Source: CAZVRZ01 sp964629965
GTDB taxonomy: Bacteria > Chloroflexota > Anaerolineae > Anaerolineales > UBA4823
Assembly: GCA_964629965.1 (NCBI GenBank)
Contig: CAZVRZ010000093.1
Location: 1-21,127, forward strand
DNA length: 21,127 nucleotides
Direction: 5' to 3'
Shown here: positions 7,215 to 16,100 of the stretch, one piece after another
Layout: every line of letters begins with the position of its first letter
Numbering within the stretch: position 1 is the first letter of the stretch
Program-made: the position numbers and the translations under genes
Notes under the pieces: generated by a model
What the model was told of the DNA's origin: nothing
The model's database searches: none
Seen by the model: the letters and a program-made list of their open reading frames with translations, nothing else

Positions 7215-9408
7215 AAGGTAAGGTGAAATAAAAGGTTGAACCCTGACCGGCCACGCTTTCCGCCCACACCCGCCCGCCGTGTCGCTGGATGACGCCTTGC
7301 ACGGTAGCCAGGCCCACCCCAATGCCGGGGAATTCCTCCAGGCTGTGCAGGCGTTGGAAGATGCCGAACAGGCGGTTGGCCTGGGCCATCTCGAAACCGG
7401 CGCCGTTATCGCGCACGAAGAAGACCGGCTGGGATCCCGGCAAGCGGTCCATTTCGATGCGCGCCTGGGCGCGTTTGCCGGTGAATTTCCAGGCGTTGCC
7501 CAGCAAGTTCTCCAGGGCCACGCGCAGCAAGCTGGGATCGGCGTACGCCAGCAGTTCATCCGGGACGACGAATTCAACCTGGCGATCTGGCTCATTTTGG
7601 CGCAGCTCGGCAAAGATGTCGCGCCCCATCTGGGCCAGGTCCACCGGCTCGCGATACAGATCGCTTTGGCCGAGGCGGGAGAGGCGCAGCAGCTCGAACA
7701 GACGGTCGCGGTCGGCCTCGGCCCGGCTGCGGCGGGCCACCGTCAGGAAGAACTCGCCGATCAGGCGCAGACGGGGGAAATATTCAGCCAACATCAACTC
7801 GGCCGGGCGAAAAGAGATCAGGGTCAAAGCGCCGACCACTGTCTCGCCGGATTTCAAAGGCACAGACACGATCGACTGGATGCCGCTGCGGCGGCAGAAC
7901 TCTTTTTCAATTTCGGCGCCGGGCGGCGCATCCAGAGCATTTTTGACAAAGATGTTATGGCCGGCCAGCAGCGTCGCCACCAGCCAGGGAAACACCGCTG
8001 CCGAGAAAGCAGGCATGGCCGCCGGCATGAAGGGCACGGCGTACGAGAAGGATGTTTTTAAAACGGAACCATCCTCCGATAGCTCAGCCAGGCTGCAGCG
8101 ATCCATATCCAGGAACTCGGCCACGCGCTGCAGGTCGCCTTCGATCTGGGTCTTGACCGTCTCATCTTCATTCTGAAAAAAGGATGCAGAGAGATCCGAA
8201 AGCAGGGTTTCAAAACGGATGCGCTCTTCCAGGGCCGCCCGGGTGCGTTTCCGCTCGGTCTCATCGCTCACCAATGCCAGGGCATGGCGGATGCCGCCGT
8301 CCATCTCCAGCCAGGTGGTTGATACGCTGATGGTTTTGAGACTGCCGTCGGCACAGGCGATTTCTACCTCCTCGCTGCGCCACTCGCCGCCCTGGATCAC
8401 ATGCTCCAGCCGGGCACCGATGGTTTCCCGAGTGGGCGCCGAGCGGAAGATCGTTTCCAGCCAGTCCAGGGTATTGATCTCCTCCAGCGTATAGCCGGTC
8501 AGTTCCACCAACCGCTCGTTCCAAATGGTAAAACGCAGGAAGGGAGCTTCGGGGATAGGGTGAAAGAGGCACAGCCCCTGCATGGCGTTCGAGATGATCG
8601 CGTCGCGTAGGGCATAATCGGCCTGCAGCGCCCTTTCGGCTTTGCGCAAAGCCGTGATCTCGCGACCCACCCCCACCACGCCAGTGATGGTTTCTGCCTG
8701 GCGGATGGGCGACAGCGAGATATGAAAATAATTTTCGACGCCTCCCGGCCCCGGCAGCGCCAATTCGTAGGTTACGACTTCGCCATCCAGGGCGCGCCAA
8801 AAGACATCTTCAGGAATAGTGCCACCGCTCAGTCCGGCCAGCTGATGGGAAGTCTTGCCCAGGAAGTAATCGGGCGTGTAACCGAATTTTTCAACCCAAT
8901 CGCCAAACACGCCGGTGAAACGCCGCTCCCGGTCGAGCGTAAAAACGATGTCTCCCATCGAATTGACCAGGATGCGAAAACGCGCCTCACTCTCGCGCAT
9001 GGCCGACACCATCTGCCGGCGCTCCTGGCGGGCAGCCACATCCCGCAGCGCCCGCTCAACGGCCGCCGGCAAGCGCGCCAACTCGCTCTTCTGCACGTAA
9101 TCGTCTGCGCCGGCCTTCATCAACGAGACGGCCAGGTTGAGATCGATCTCACCGGAAACGATCAGCAGCGGCGTATTGGGGCTCAGCTCTTTCGCCAGCC
9201 GCAGGGCTTGTGGCGCGTTGAAGCGCGGCATGGCGTGATCTGAAGTGATCAGATCCCATTGCTGTTCTACCAGCGCAACGCGCATTGCGGCTTCGGCATC
9301 GACACGTTCGTAAGTGATCGTATAACCAGCACGCTCGAGGGTGCGCAGTAGAAAGAAAGTGTCATCCTGAGAGTCTTCTACGATAAGAAGGCGCAAGGGA
9401 AAACCCAT
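7168..9408 (-). CDS. REC-PAS-PAS-GAF-HATPase sensor protein lacking the DHp His helix
   Basis: The 746-residue soluble signalling protein has domains in this order. A receiver domain (residues 1-120) has acidic pocket E11/D12, phospho-acceptor D57, S85 and K107. PAS 1 is about 145-265, PAS 2 about 280-400 and GAF about 405-560. The histidine-kinase ATPase domain (about 610-735) has N-box N638/K641, G1 DNGAG at 667-671 and G2 GIGVG at 695-699. The second DHp helix is recognisable (LLRLSRLG, then REPVDL, residues 573-591). The first helix, which should carry an HDLRxPL-type His box, is absent: only about ten residues connect GAF to helix 2. Autophosphorylation is therefore doubtful. ATG 9408 is chosen because the extended -10 box TGCTATAAT places transcription start at that codon. 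A slightly earlier in-frame ATG (9417) lies inside the -10 box. Confidence 0.85.
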   Translation of the reverse strand: MGFPLRLLIVEDSQDDTFFLLRTLERAGYTITYERVDAEAAMRVALVEQQWDLITSDHAMPRFNAPQALRLAKELSPNTPLLIVSGEIDLNLAVSLMKAGADDYVQKSELARLPAAVERALRDVAARQERRQMVSAMRESEARFRILVNSMGDIVFTLDRERRFTGVFGDWVEKFGYTPDYFLGKTSHQLAGLSGGTIPEDVFWRALDGEVVTYELALPGPGGVENYFHISLSPIRQAETITGVVGVGREITALRKAERALQADYALRDAIISNAMQGLCLFHPIPEAPFLRFTIWNERLVELTGYTLEEINTLDWLETIFRSAPTRETIGARLEHVIQGGEWRSEEVEIACADGSLKTISVSTTWLEMDGGIRHALALVSDETERKRTRAALEERIRFETLLSDLSASFFQNEDETVKTQIEGDLQRVAEFLDMDRCSLAELSEDGSVLKTSFSYAVPFMPAAMPAFSAAVFPWLVATLLAGHNIFVKNALDAPPGAEIEKEFCRRSGIQSIVSVPLKSGETVVGALTLISFRPAELMLAEYFPRLRLIGEFFLTVARRSRAEADRDRLFELLRLSRLGQSDLYREPVDLAQMGRDIFAELRQNEPDRQVEFVVPDELLAYADPSLLRVALENLLGNAWKFTGKRAQARIEMDRLPGSQPVFFVRDNGAGFEMAQANRLFGIFQRLHSLEEFPGIGVGLATVQGVIQRHGGRVWAESVAGQGSTFYFTLPYVKNIGRLEKRQSQF

Positions 9409-9415
9409 AAGTCCC

Positions 9416-9424
9416 ATTATAGCA
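9416..9424 (-). promoter_or_regulatory. Extended -10 promoter giving a leaderless transcript
   Basis: Read on the minus strand the sequence is TGCTATAAT, a perfect extended -10. Seven bases separate it from ATG 9408, so the predicted +1 falls on or next to the start codon. No ribosome site is present. Confidence 0.65.
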
Positions 9425-9442
9425 CAGCGGTTTATCAGGTTT

Positions 9443-9467
9443 GGAGGGCGTTCGTAAGACGCCCTCC
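9443..9467. terminator. Perfect 9-bp hairpin between the ABC and sensor genes
   Basis: GGAGGGCGT and ACGCCCTCC form a 9-bp GC-rich stem around a 7-nt loop. It starts 9 bp after the ABC gene stop (minus strand) and lies upstream of the sensor promoter. Neither side has a T-run, so it is not a classical intrinsic terminator. It may stop or pause transcription from the ABC gene, or protect the 3' end. Confidence 0.5.
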
Positions 9468-9475
9468 CGCCAGGA

Positions 9476-11467
9476 TCAAGACGCCTCCACGCGGCGCTCA
9501 AACTGGGTGCGGTAGAGCTGGGCGTACAGGCCGTTGAGCGCCAGCAGATCGGCATGCGGGCCGCGCTCGATGATGCGGCCGCGGTCGAAGACCAGGATCT
9601 GGTCGGCAGCCAGCACGGTGCTCAAGCGGTGGGCAATGACGATGCTGGTACGCCCGGCCATCACCCGTTTGAGCGCATCCTGGATGAGCGCTTCGGATTC
9701 GGAGTCCAGGTGGCTGGTGGCCTCATCCAGCACCAGGATGCGCGGGTTCTTGAGGATGACGCGCGCCAGGGACACGCGCTGCTTCTCGCCGCCCGACAGG
9801 CGGTAGCCGCGCTCGCCCACGATGGTATCGTAGCTGTCCGGCAGTCCCAGGATGAAATCGTGGATGTTGGCCGCTTGGGCGGCCGCTTCCAACTCGGCCT
9901 GGGTAGCATCCAGGCGGGCGTACAGCAGGTTGGTGCGGATGGTGTCGTGGAACAGGTGGGTTTCCTGCGTCACCATGCCGATCTGGGCCGTCAGGGAGGT
10001 CAGCGATACCTCGCGCAGGTCGTGCCCATCGATCAGGATGCGGCCTTCAGTTGGGTCGTACAGGCGCGGGATCAGGTAGGTCAGGGTAGTTTTGCCCGCG
10101 CCGCTGGGACCCACCAGCGCCACCAACTGGCCCGGCTGGACATGGAACGAAACCTCGTACAGGGCATTGGAACGCGCCTGGGTATGGACGGCGCTCTCCT
10201 CGGCGACAGCCGCATCCTCATCCGCCGGGGCAGGCGGCTTCTCTTCCGCTGGAGCCGGCTCGCCGGGAGTCCCTTTGCCCTGCGCCGGGCCGCCGGAGAG
10301 CGCGGCGTTCACGCTGTCCACGCCGTAGCGGCGCACCTGTGAGAGCAGCATATCTTCCTTAACATCATACTTAAAGGTGACATTCTCGAAAACGATCTCG
10401 CCGCGCGCCGCGCTGAGCTGCACCGCCTGCGGTTGATCATCGATCTCCACGGGCAGGTCGAGCACTTCAAAGACGCGCTCAAAGCTGACCATCGAAGTGG
10501 CAAATTCAACCGGGGCATTGGCCAGGCCCTGCAACGCGCCATACAGCGTGCCCAGGTAAGCGCCAAAAGCCACGATGGCACCCACGGTGAAGGTGCCGCG
10601 AATGGCCAACAAGCCGCCCAGGCCGTAGACCAGGGCCATGCCAATGGCGCTGACCAGGCCGATGAACATATGGAAAGAAGCCCCCACCACCGAGCGCCGC
10701 ACACCCAGGTCGCGCACCTGGCGGGAGCGCTGATCGAAGCGCTCCACCTCCTGCGGGGCGCGCCCAAACAGCTTGACCAGCAGCGCCCCGCCGATGTTGA
10801 GCGTTTCGTTCATCATGGCGTTCATCAGGGCGTTGGCTTCCATTTGCGAGCGCGACAGCTCGCGCAGCACCCCTGCCAGGCGGCGCGAGATCAGGAAGAA
10901 AATGGGCAGGATGAACAGGCTGATCAGCGCCAGCCGCCATTCCAAAAAGAGCAGCACCAACATCACCGCCAGGCCCTGGACGGCATTGGTGACCATGCTG
11001 ACGATGGTGTTGCTGATGGCATTCTGGGCGCCGATCACATCGTTGTTCAGGCGGCTCATCAGCTCGCCGGTCTTGGTGTGGGTGTAGAAGCGCAGCGACA
11101 TGCGCTGCAGGTGAGCGTAGAGTGCCCGGCGCAGATCGCAGATCACGCCCTCGCCCACGGCAGAGTTCAACCGACGCTGGATGATCGAGATCAGCCCGTG
11201 CAGCACGGGCACCGCCACCAGACCCAGGCCCAACAATCCCAGGCGCTGCAGATCGCCCTGGGGAATGGCATAATCGATCAAGTTGCGCATGATCAACGGC
11301 GACACCAGGCCCAGGCCGGAGGAGACCAGGATCAGCGCCAGCATGGCCGCGATCTGCCCGCGATAGGCGCCGGCGTATCCCAGGACGCGTTGGAACAGTT
11401 TTAAGGTGATATGAGGGCGTTGCTCGTCAGAACGCACCAGGGCATGCCAGCCGCCGCGAAAACCCAT
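9476..11467 (-). CDS. ABC exporter half-transporter (fused TMD-NBD) with Pro/Ala/Glu insertion
   Basis: The 663-residue fusion has an N-terminal six-helix exporter-type membrane domain (about residues 20-320) and an ATP-binding domain. The A-loop Tyr is Y367 (FKYD) and Walker A is GPSGAGKTT with K459. The Q-loop lies in VTQETHLF. The signature is LSGGEKQR near 555, Walker B ILVLDEAT near 577, and the H-loop His is in IAHRLS. This is the MsbA/BmrA/LmrA-like architecture and it should act as a dimer. The stretch between A-loop and Walker A is about 92 residues, against about 31 in MsbA, because of a disordered Pro/Ala/Glu-rich insert. ATG 11467 is fixed by AAGGAG at 11475-11480 (spacing 7). A longer frame upstream lacks a ribosome site. 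The substrate is unknown. Confidence 0.88.
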   Translation of the reverse strand: MGFRGGWHALVRSDEQRPHITLKLFQRVLGYAGAYRGQIAAMLALILVSSGLGLVSPLIMRNLIDYAIPQGDLQRLGLLGLGLVAVPVLHGLISIIQRRLNSAVGEGVICDLRRALYAHLQRMSLRFYTHTKTGELMSRLNNDVIGAQNAISNTIVSMVTNAVQGLAVMLVLLFLEWRLALISLFILPIFFLISRRLAGVLRELSRSQMEANALMNAMMNETLNIGGALLVKLFGRAPQEVERFDQRSRQVRDLGVRRSVVGASFHMFIGLVSAIGMALVYGLGGLLAIRGTFTVGAIVAFGAYLGTLYGALQGLANAPVEFATSMVSFERVFEVLDLPVEIDDQPQAVQLSAARGEIVFENVTFKYDVKEDMLLSQVRRYGVDSVNAALSGGPAQGKGTPGEPAPAEEKPPAPADEDAAVAEESAVHTQARSNALYEVSFHVQPGQLVALVGPSGAGKTTLTYLIPRLYDPTEGRILIDGHDLREVSLTSLTAQIGMVTQETHLFHDTIRTNLLYARLDATQAELEAAAQAANIHDFILGLPDSYDTIVGERGYRLSGGEKQRVSLARVILKNPRILVLDEATSHLDSESEALIQDALKRVMAGRTSIVIAHRLSTVLAADQILVFDRGRIIERGPHADLLALNGLYAQLYRTQFERRVEAS
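10175..10350 (-). other. Low-complexity insert in the ABC nucleotide-binding domain
   Basis: This segment encodes about 60 residues rich in Pro, Ala, Glu and Gly (for example APAEEKPPAPADEDAAVAEE) between the first strand with the A-loop Tyr and the strand before Walker A. Both flanking strands are intact and in frame, so it is an insertion rather than a frameshift. Confidence 0.75.
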
Positions 11468-11529
11468 AGAATGACTCCTTGACAATGATTGAGCGAGGCG
11501 CACATCTTTCGAGCTGGCCCCGCAGTGAA

Positions 11530-11538
11530 ACTATAACA
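11530..11538 (-). promoter_or_regulatory. Extended -10 promoter of the ABC exporter gene
   Basis: The minus strand reads TGTTATAGT, an extended -10 element. No convincing -35 is seen. The predicted start near 11523 gives a leader of about 56 nt containing the AAGGAG ribosome site. Confidence 0.55.
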
Positions 11539-11635
11539 CAAATTGGTGCCTTTTGCCGGTTGAAGGGCCACGCCGAGGGCGGCGCCAGGTACAGCGCTCC
11601 CCGAGGCGCCTTGGGATTGGGGGACACACAGAGTC

Positions 11636-11656
11636 GGGCGCAGCGACGCTGCGCCC
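11636..11656 (+). repeat. Perfect inverted repeat, 9-bp stem with 3-nt loop
   Basis: GGGCGCAGC and GCTGCGCCC flank a GAC loop. On the plus strand CTTTCCT follows, a poor T-run. It could be a terminator-like or mRNA-leader structure ahead of the MFS gene, or a remnant. Confidence 0.6.
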
Positions 11657-11834
11657 CTTTCCTCGCGCCGGATCAGATCTTCCGTCCAACCGTGGGCGTG
11701 GATAGCGGGATTGATCAGTAAAAATGTATCACCGATGCACCCAATCGACCAGTCTTTCCGGCAAAAACCGGTCGGATATGGTACGATTCGAGTGTAGATC
11801 GCACCTCATCCAGGTAACCAGCATAACGGCTCAT

Positions 11835-13055
11835 ATGACCCCTTACTTGATTGTATGGATCGGGCAGGCGTTCTCCCTACTGGGCAGCGCCTTTGTGCAG
11901 TTCGCCCTCGTCTGGTGGCTGGCGCGCACCTTCGATTCGGCCGCCAGCCTGACCACGGCGACCCTGGCAGCGCTGCTCCCGGGCATCTTCCTCAGCCCGC
12001 TGGCGGGCGCGCTGGTGGATCGCTGGAGCCGCCGCACGGTGATGATCCTGGCCGATGGCATCACCGGACTGATCATGCTGGCATTGATCGGGCTTTACAA
12101 CCTGGGCCTGATGCAGCCCTGGCACGTTTACGCCGCCATGCTGCTGGGCGCGGCCGGCAATGCCTTTCATTTTCCCGCCATGCAAGCCTCGACCACTTTG
12201 ATGGTGCCGCAAAAACACCGCCCGCGCGTGGCGGGGATGGGCCAGGCCCTGGTGGGGCTGAAGAACGTGCTGGCCCCGCCCATTGGGGCGCTGCTGGTTG
12301 AGACGCTTCCTTTGCAGGGCGTGTTGGCGATCGATGTGCTCACGGCTCTGCTTGCGGTGGGCGCCTTATCGATCGTCACCATCCCCCAGCCGGCCCCGCC
12401 AGCCGTCCCGGTAGCCGCCCCGGCAGGCTCCCGCTCGCTGTGGGGCGACCTGCGCGCCGGCATGCGCTACATCCTGGATTGGCCAGGCGTGCTGGCCCTG
12501 GGGGTCATGGCGGCGCTGGTCAATCTGCTGTTCTACCCGGCCATGTCACTCGTCCCCCTGCTGGTGACCCGCCATTTTGCGGGCGGCGCCCTGCAATTGG
12601 GCTGGGTGAATTCGGCCTGGGGCGGCGGGCTGATTGCCGGCGGAGCGATCCTGGCAATATGGGGCGGGTTCAAACGCCGCGTGGTCACCTCGTTGGCCGG
12701 CCTGGTGGTGATGGGGGCCTGCCTGGCGCTGCTGGGCGCCAGCCCGGCGCAGGCCTTCGGGCTGGCGCTGGCTTTGATGTTCCTAGTGGGGGCCAGCAAC
12801 GCTTTCGTCAACGGCCCGCTGATCGCCGCCGTGCAGGATGTCTCGGCAGAAGCAATGCAGGGGCGGGTGTTCAGCCTTGGGCAAAGCGCCCTGCTCGCCA
12901 TCACCCCGCTGGGGTTGGCCGCGGCCGGGCCGCTGGCCGATCGGCTGAGCGTGAACGCCTGTTTCGTCATCAGCGGAGCGGCCTGCGCGGCTCTCGGCCT
13001 GGCCGGTTTTGCGCTGCCGGTGATCAGGCGGCTGGAAGAAGGCGGGCGAAAATGA
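11835..13055 (+). CDS. DHA3/Mef-like MFS efflux transporter
   Basis: The 406-residue, 12-helix protein has the signature opening of the DHA3 (macrolide-efflux MefA-like, MFS_3) group. IVWIGQAFSLLGSAFVQFAL is the first helix, LSPLAGALVDRWSRRTVM is the motif A region, and a second-half repeat contains LGWVNSAWGGG. The family exports drugs, siderophores and other small molecules by proton antiport. The sequence does not reveal the substrate, and the resemblance alone does not mean resistance. ATG 11835 is preferred because homologues start a few residues before the first helix. Upstream in-frame ATGs at 11724 and 11778 have no ribosome site, and neither does 11835. It ends 70 bp before the FHA-ABC gene on the same strand. 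Confidence 0.82.
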   Translation: MTPYLIVWIGQAFSLLGSAFVQFALVWWLARTFDSAASLTTATLAALLPGIFLSPLAGALVDRWSRRTVMILADGITGLIMLALIGLYNLGLMQPWHVYAAMLLGAAGNAFHFPAMQASTTLMVPQKHRPRVAGMGQALVGLKNVLAPPIGALLVETLPLQGVLAIDVLTALLAVGALSIVTIPQPAPPAVPVAAPAGSRSLWGDLRAGMRYILDWPGVLALGVMAALVNLLFYPAMSLVPLLVTRHFAGGALQLGWVNSAWGGGLIAGGAILAIWGGFKRRVVTSLAGLVVMGACLALLGASPAQAFGLALALMFLVGASNAFVNGPLIAAVQDVSAEAMQGRVFSLGQSALLAITPLGLAAAGPLADRLSVNACFVISGAACAALGLAGFALPVIRRLEEGGRK

Positions 13056-13077
13056 GCCTGCCCGGTAGAAAATCCTG

Positions 13078-13116
13078 TATACTATAGTGAGATAAAAATA
13101 TAGCCAGACTCTCGGA
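13078..13116 (+). promoter_or_regulatory. Putative -10 box and ribosome site for the four-gene operon
   Basis: TATACT at 13078-13083 is a good -10 hexamer without a clear -35. Transcription would start near 13090. A strong GGAGAG ribosome site follows, ending 6 nt before ATG 13126. Confidence 0.5.
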
Positions 13117-13125
13117 GAGTGTTGC

Positions 13126-16100
13126 ATGTCACCAGAGTGGTCTTATCTCGTTACGATCTCCGCTGAAGGCCAAACGCTGCTGAAACATTGGCTGAAAGAC
13201 GGCGTTTACCTGCTGGGACGAGCGCCCGAATGCGAACTGCGCTTTGCCCAAATGGAAATTTCCCGCACCCACACGCAGTTGGAGCTGATAGAGGGCGTCA
13301 TCGGGGTCACCGACCTGGGCTCCGTCAACGGCACGCAGATGGACGAGACGCCGCTTCTGCCGCGCAAGAAGATCATCCTGGAATCCGGGCAAACGATCGC
13401 TCTCTGGAATTTCACGGTGAAGATCGAAGCTTCTCCAGAAGCTGCCTGGGTCTCGAATCTGCATTACAGCCAGGATGGCCGCCTATGGAAGAACTATCTC
13501 TTACGAGCAGGCAAATGGACCATTGGCCGGGACGCCGACTGCGATCTCGTGCTGGATGATGTGCGCATATCCCGCCGCCATGCGCGCCTCACCGTGCAGG
13601 ATGGAAGCGTCTTGATCACCGACCTCGACTCGATCAATGGCGTGTTCAAGTCGGGCCAGCGGCTGCCGCCCCAGCAGGTAGATTTCCTCAGTGCGCTAGA
13701 AGTTCTGACGATTGGACCATTCATCCTTCAATCAGCCGCCCCCATCCTGGCAAAGGCCGTTCCTGCAGCAGATGCAGCCATCCAGGAAAAAACTATGCTG
13801 CAAAGCGGGGAGGCGCTTGCGTTCGCCTCGCAGCAAGCCTATCCGCTCGATATGCACGGCAAAGAGAGCATCACGCTCGGCCGCGCCGCCGATAATGACA
13901 TTGTGCTCAACCACCCGGCCGTCAGCCGCGCCCACGCCATGCTGGAACGCCTGGGCACGCGCTACCGCCTGCGTGACCTGAAGAGCAGCAACGGCATATA
14001 TGTCAATCGCGAGCGGATCGAGGATGTTGCCTGGCTCAAGGCCGGCGACCAGATCAAGATCGGGCCCTACACTTTCGATTTCTCCGGCGCAGCCCTGCAA
14101 ATGTGCGCCGAGACCGGCCTGACCATCGAGGCGCGGCATCTCAAGAAGCAGATCAACAAGCGCATTAACCTGCTGCAAGACATCAGCCTGACCATCAACT
14201 CCAACGAATTTGTGGCCGTGGTAGGGATGAGCGGCGCGGGCAAGACAACGCTGGTGGATGCCATCAGCGGTTTTCGCCCGGCCACCTCGGGCCAGATCCT
14301 GGTCAACGGCATCGATCTATACCGCTATTACGACAGCTTCCGGGACGACATCGGCTATGTGCCGCAGCGTGACATCGTCCACATGGAGCTGACTCCCGAA
14401 AAGGCGCTGGATTACTCCGCCCAACTGCGCATGCCCGCCGATACCACCAGGGCCGAGCGCGAGAAAGTGGTCACCGAAGTGCTCGAAGTGCTCGACCTGG
14501 CGGAGCGCCGCACACTGCCCATCTTCCGCATGTCTGGCGGGCAGCAAAAGCGGCTCTCGATCGGCGTCGAGCTGCTCACCAAGCCGCGCCTTTTCTTCCT
14601 GGACGAGCCAACCAGCGGCCTCGACCCGGGCACCGAATATGAAATGATGAAGCTGATGCGCCGCCTGGCCGACCAGGGGCGCACGATCATCCTCATCACG
14701 CATGCTACCAAGAACGTGATGTTGTGCGACAAGGTGACGATCGTGGCGCGCGGCGGTCACCTGGCCTACTTTGGCCCGCCCGAGAAAGCATTGATCTATT
14801 TCGACCAGTATCGCACGCCGCGCGAGCGCCGTGAGAAAGAGATCGAGTTCGACGATATTTACCTGATCCTGTCCGATGAGAAGCGCGGCCAGCCGGTGGA
14901 GTGGAACCAGCGTTTTCGAGCCAGCCAGGAGCAGGTGCAAGAAGCTCCCAGCCGCGCCCGGCCTGCGGCGGCGGAAACTCCCCAAAAGAAGGCCCGGCGC
15001 AGGCGGCGGGTTTCCTCGCTGCGCCAGTTCTTCATCCTTTCCGCCCGCGGCCTGAACATCCTGGCGCAAGATCGGGTCTCGCTGCTGCTCATGATCGCGC
15101 TGGCCCCGATCGTGGGAGTGATGAACTTCATCTGGGGGCCGAACCTGTTCGACCCGGTCAAGGGAGACATGTTCCTGGTGACCTCGATGTGGTTTATGAT
15201 GGCAGTCATTGCCCTGCTGGTGGGATCGCTGAGCAGCGCGCGCGAGATCGTCAAAGAGAACGATATCTACAAGCGCGAGCGCGCCGTGTGCTTGAAGATC
15301 GTCCCCTATGTGCTCTCGAAATTGTGGGTAGGGATCGTGTTGGCGATGTACCAGGGAGGCGTGCTGTTGTTGTTCCTGGTGCTGCTGGTGCAGCCCAAAG
15401 TGCCGAACCCGCTGGCATATCTATCCCTGTTCCTGACCATCTGCCTCGGCATCTTGTGCGGCTACCTCACCGGCCTGGCCGTTTCGGCCAGCGTGCCAAA
15501 CCAGAACGCCGCCATGATCGTGCTGATCGCGGTGGTGGTGCCCCAGTTCCTGTTCGCAGGCGCCCTCATCCCCCTGGAAGATATCCCGCTCGGACGGCAG
15601 ATCAGCGTTATCATCCCAACCCGCTGGACGTTCGAGGCCTTCATGCGCGCCACCGGCATGGGCGACCAGGTGAGCTCCGATCGCTGTTGGGATCTCTCTT
15701 CTGACGAGCGCAACGCCCTGACCGATACCGAAAAAATGAGCTGTTCCTGCCTGGGCTCTAATATCTTTACCCAATGCACCGATTTCCCCGGCATCTTTTC
15801 GCCCAAGTTCTATGATAACGCCGCCCAGCAGGCCCTGGCGCAGGGAGAGCCCGCCAAACCCATCGAGCCAACCCGCCTGCCATCCCCCACGCCCATGAAT
15901 ACGCCCACGCCGTTGGCCTCACCCACGCCGCTGGCTTCGCCCTCCCCGCCGGCCTCGCCCACGCCGCCCGGCTCGCCCACCCCGCCGGCCTCGCCCACCG
16001 CCCTGCCCTCTCCCACCATGCCAGCCACGCCCACCATGGATCCGTTAACCTTTCCGCCCGTGATTCCCGCCATCACCCCCATCGATCTGCAGCCCTACCT

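Larger units (their letters stand above)
11504..11834. other. Divergent intergenic region (non-coding)
   Basis: This gap separates the minus-strand ABC gene from the plus-strand MFS gene. It holds the ABC promoter (11530-11538) and a 9-bp hairpin (11636-11656). It also has a short CCGGCAAAAACCGG dyad near 11759. Small open frames here look non-coding. I see no clear promoter for the MFS gene. Confidence 0.6.

Noticed and set aside
11479..11721. 80-residue frame in the divergent gap
   Set aside because: No ribosome site or recognisable sequence, and it runs through the ABC promoter and the hairpin.
11835..13055. Calling the efflux protein a macrolide resistance gene
   Set aside because: The resemblance is at family level only; chromosomal DHA3 proteins have many substrates and nothing in the context indicates acquired resistance.
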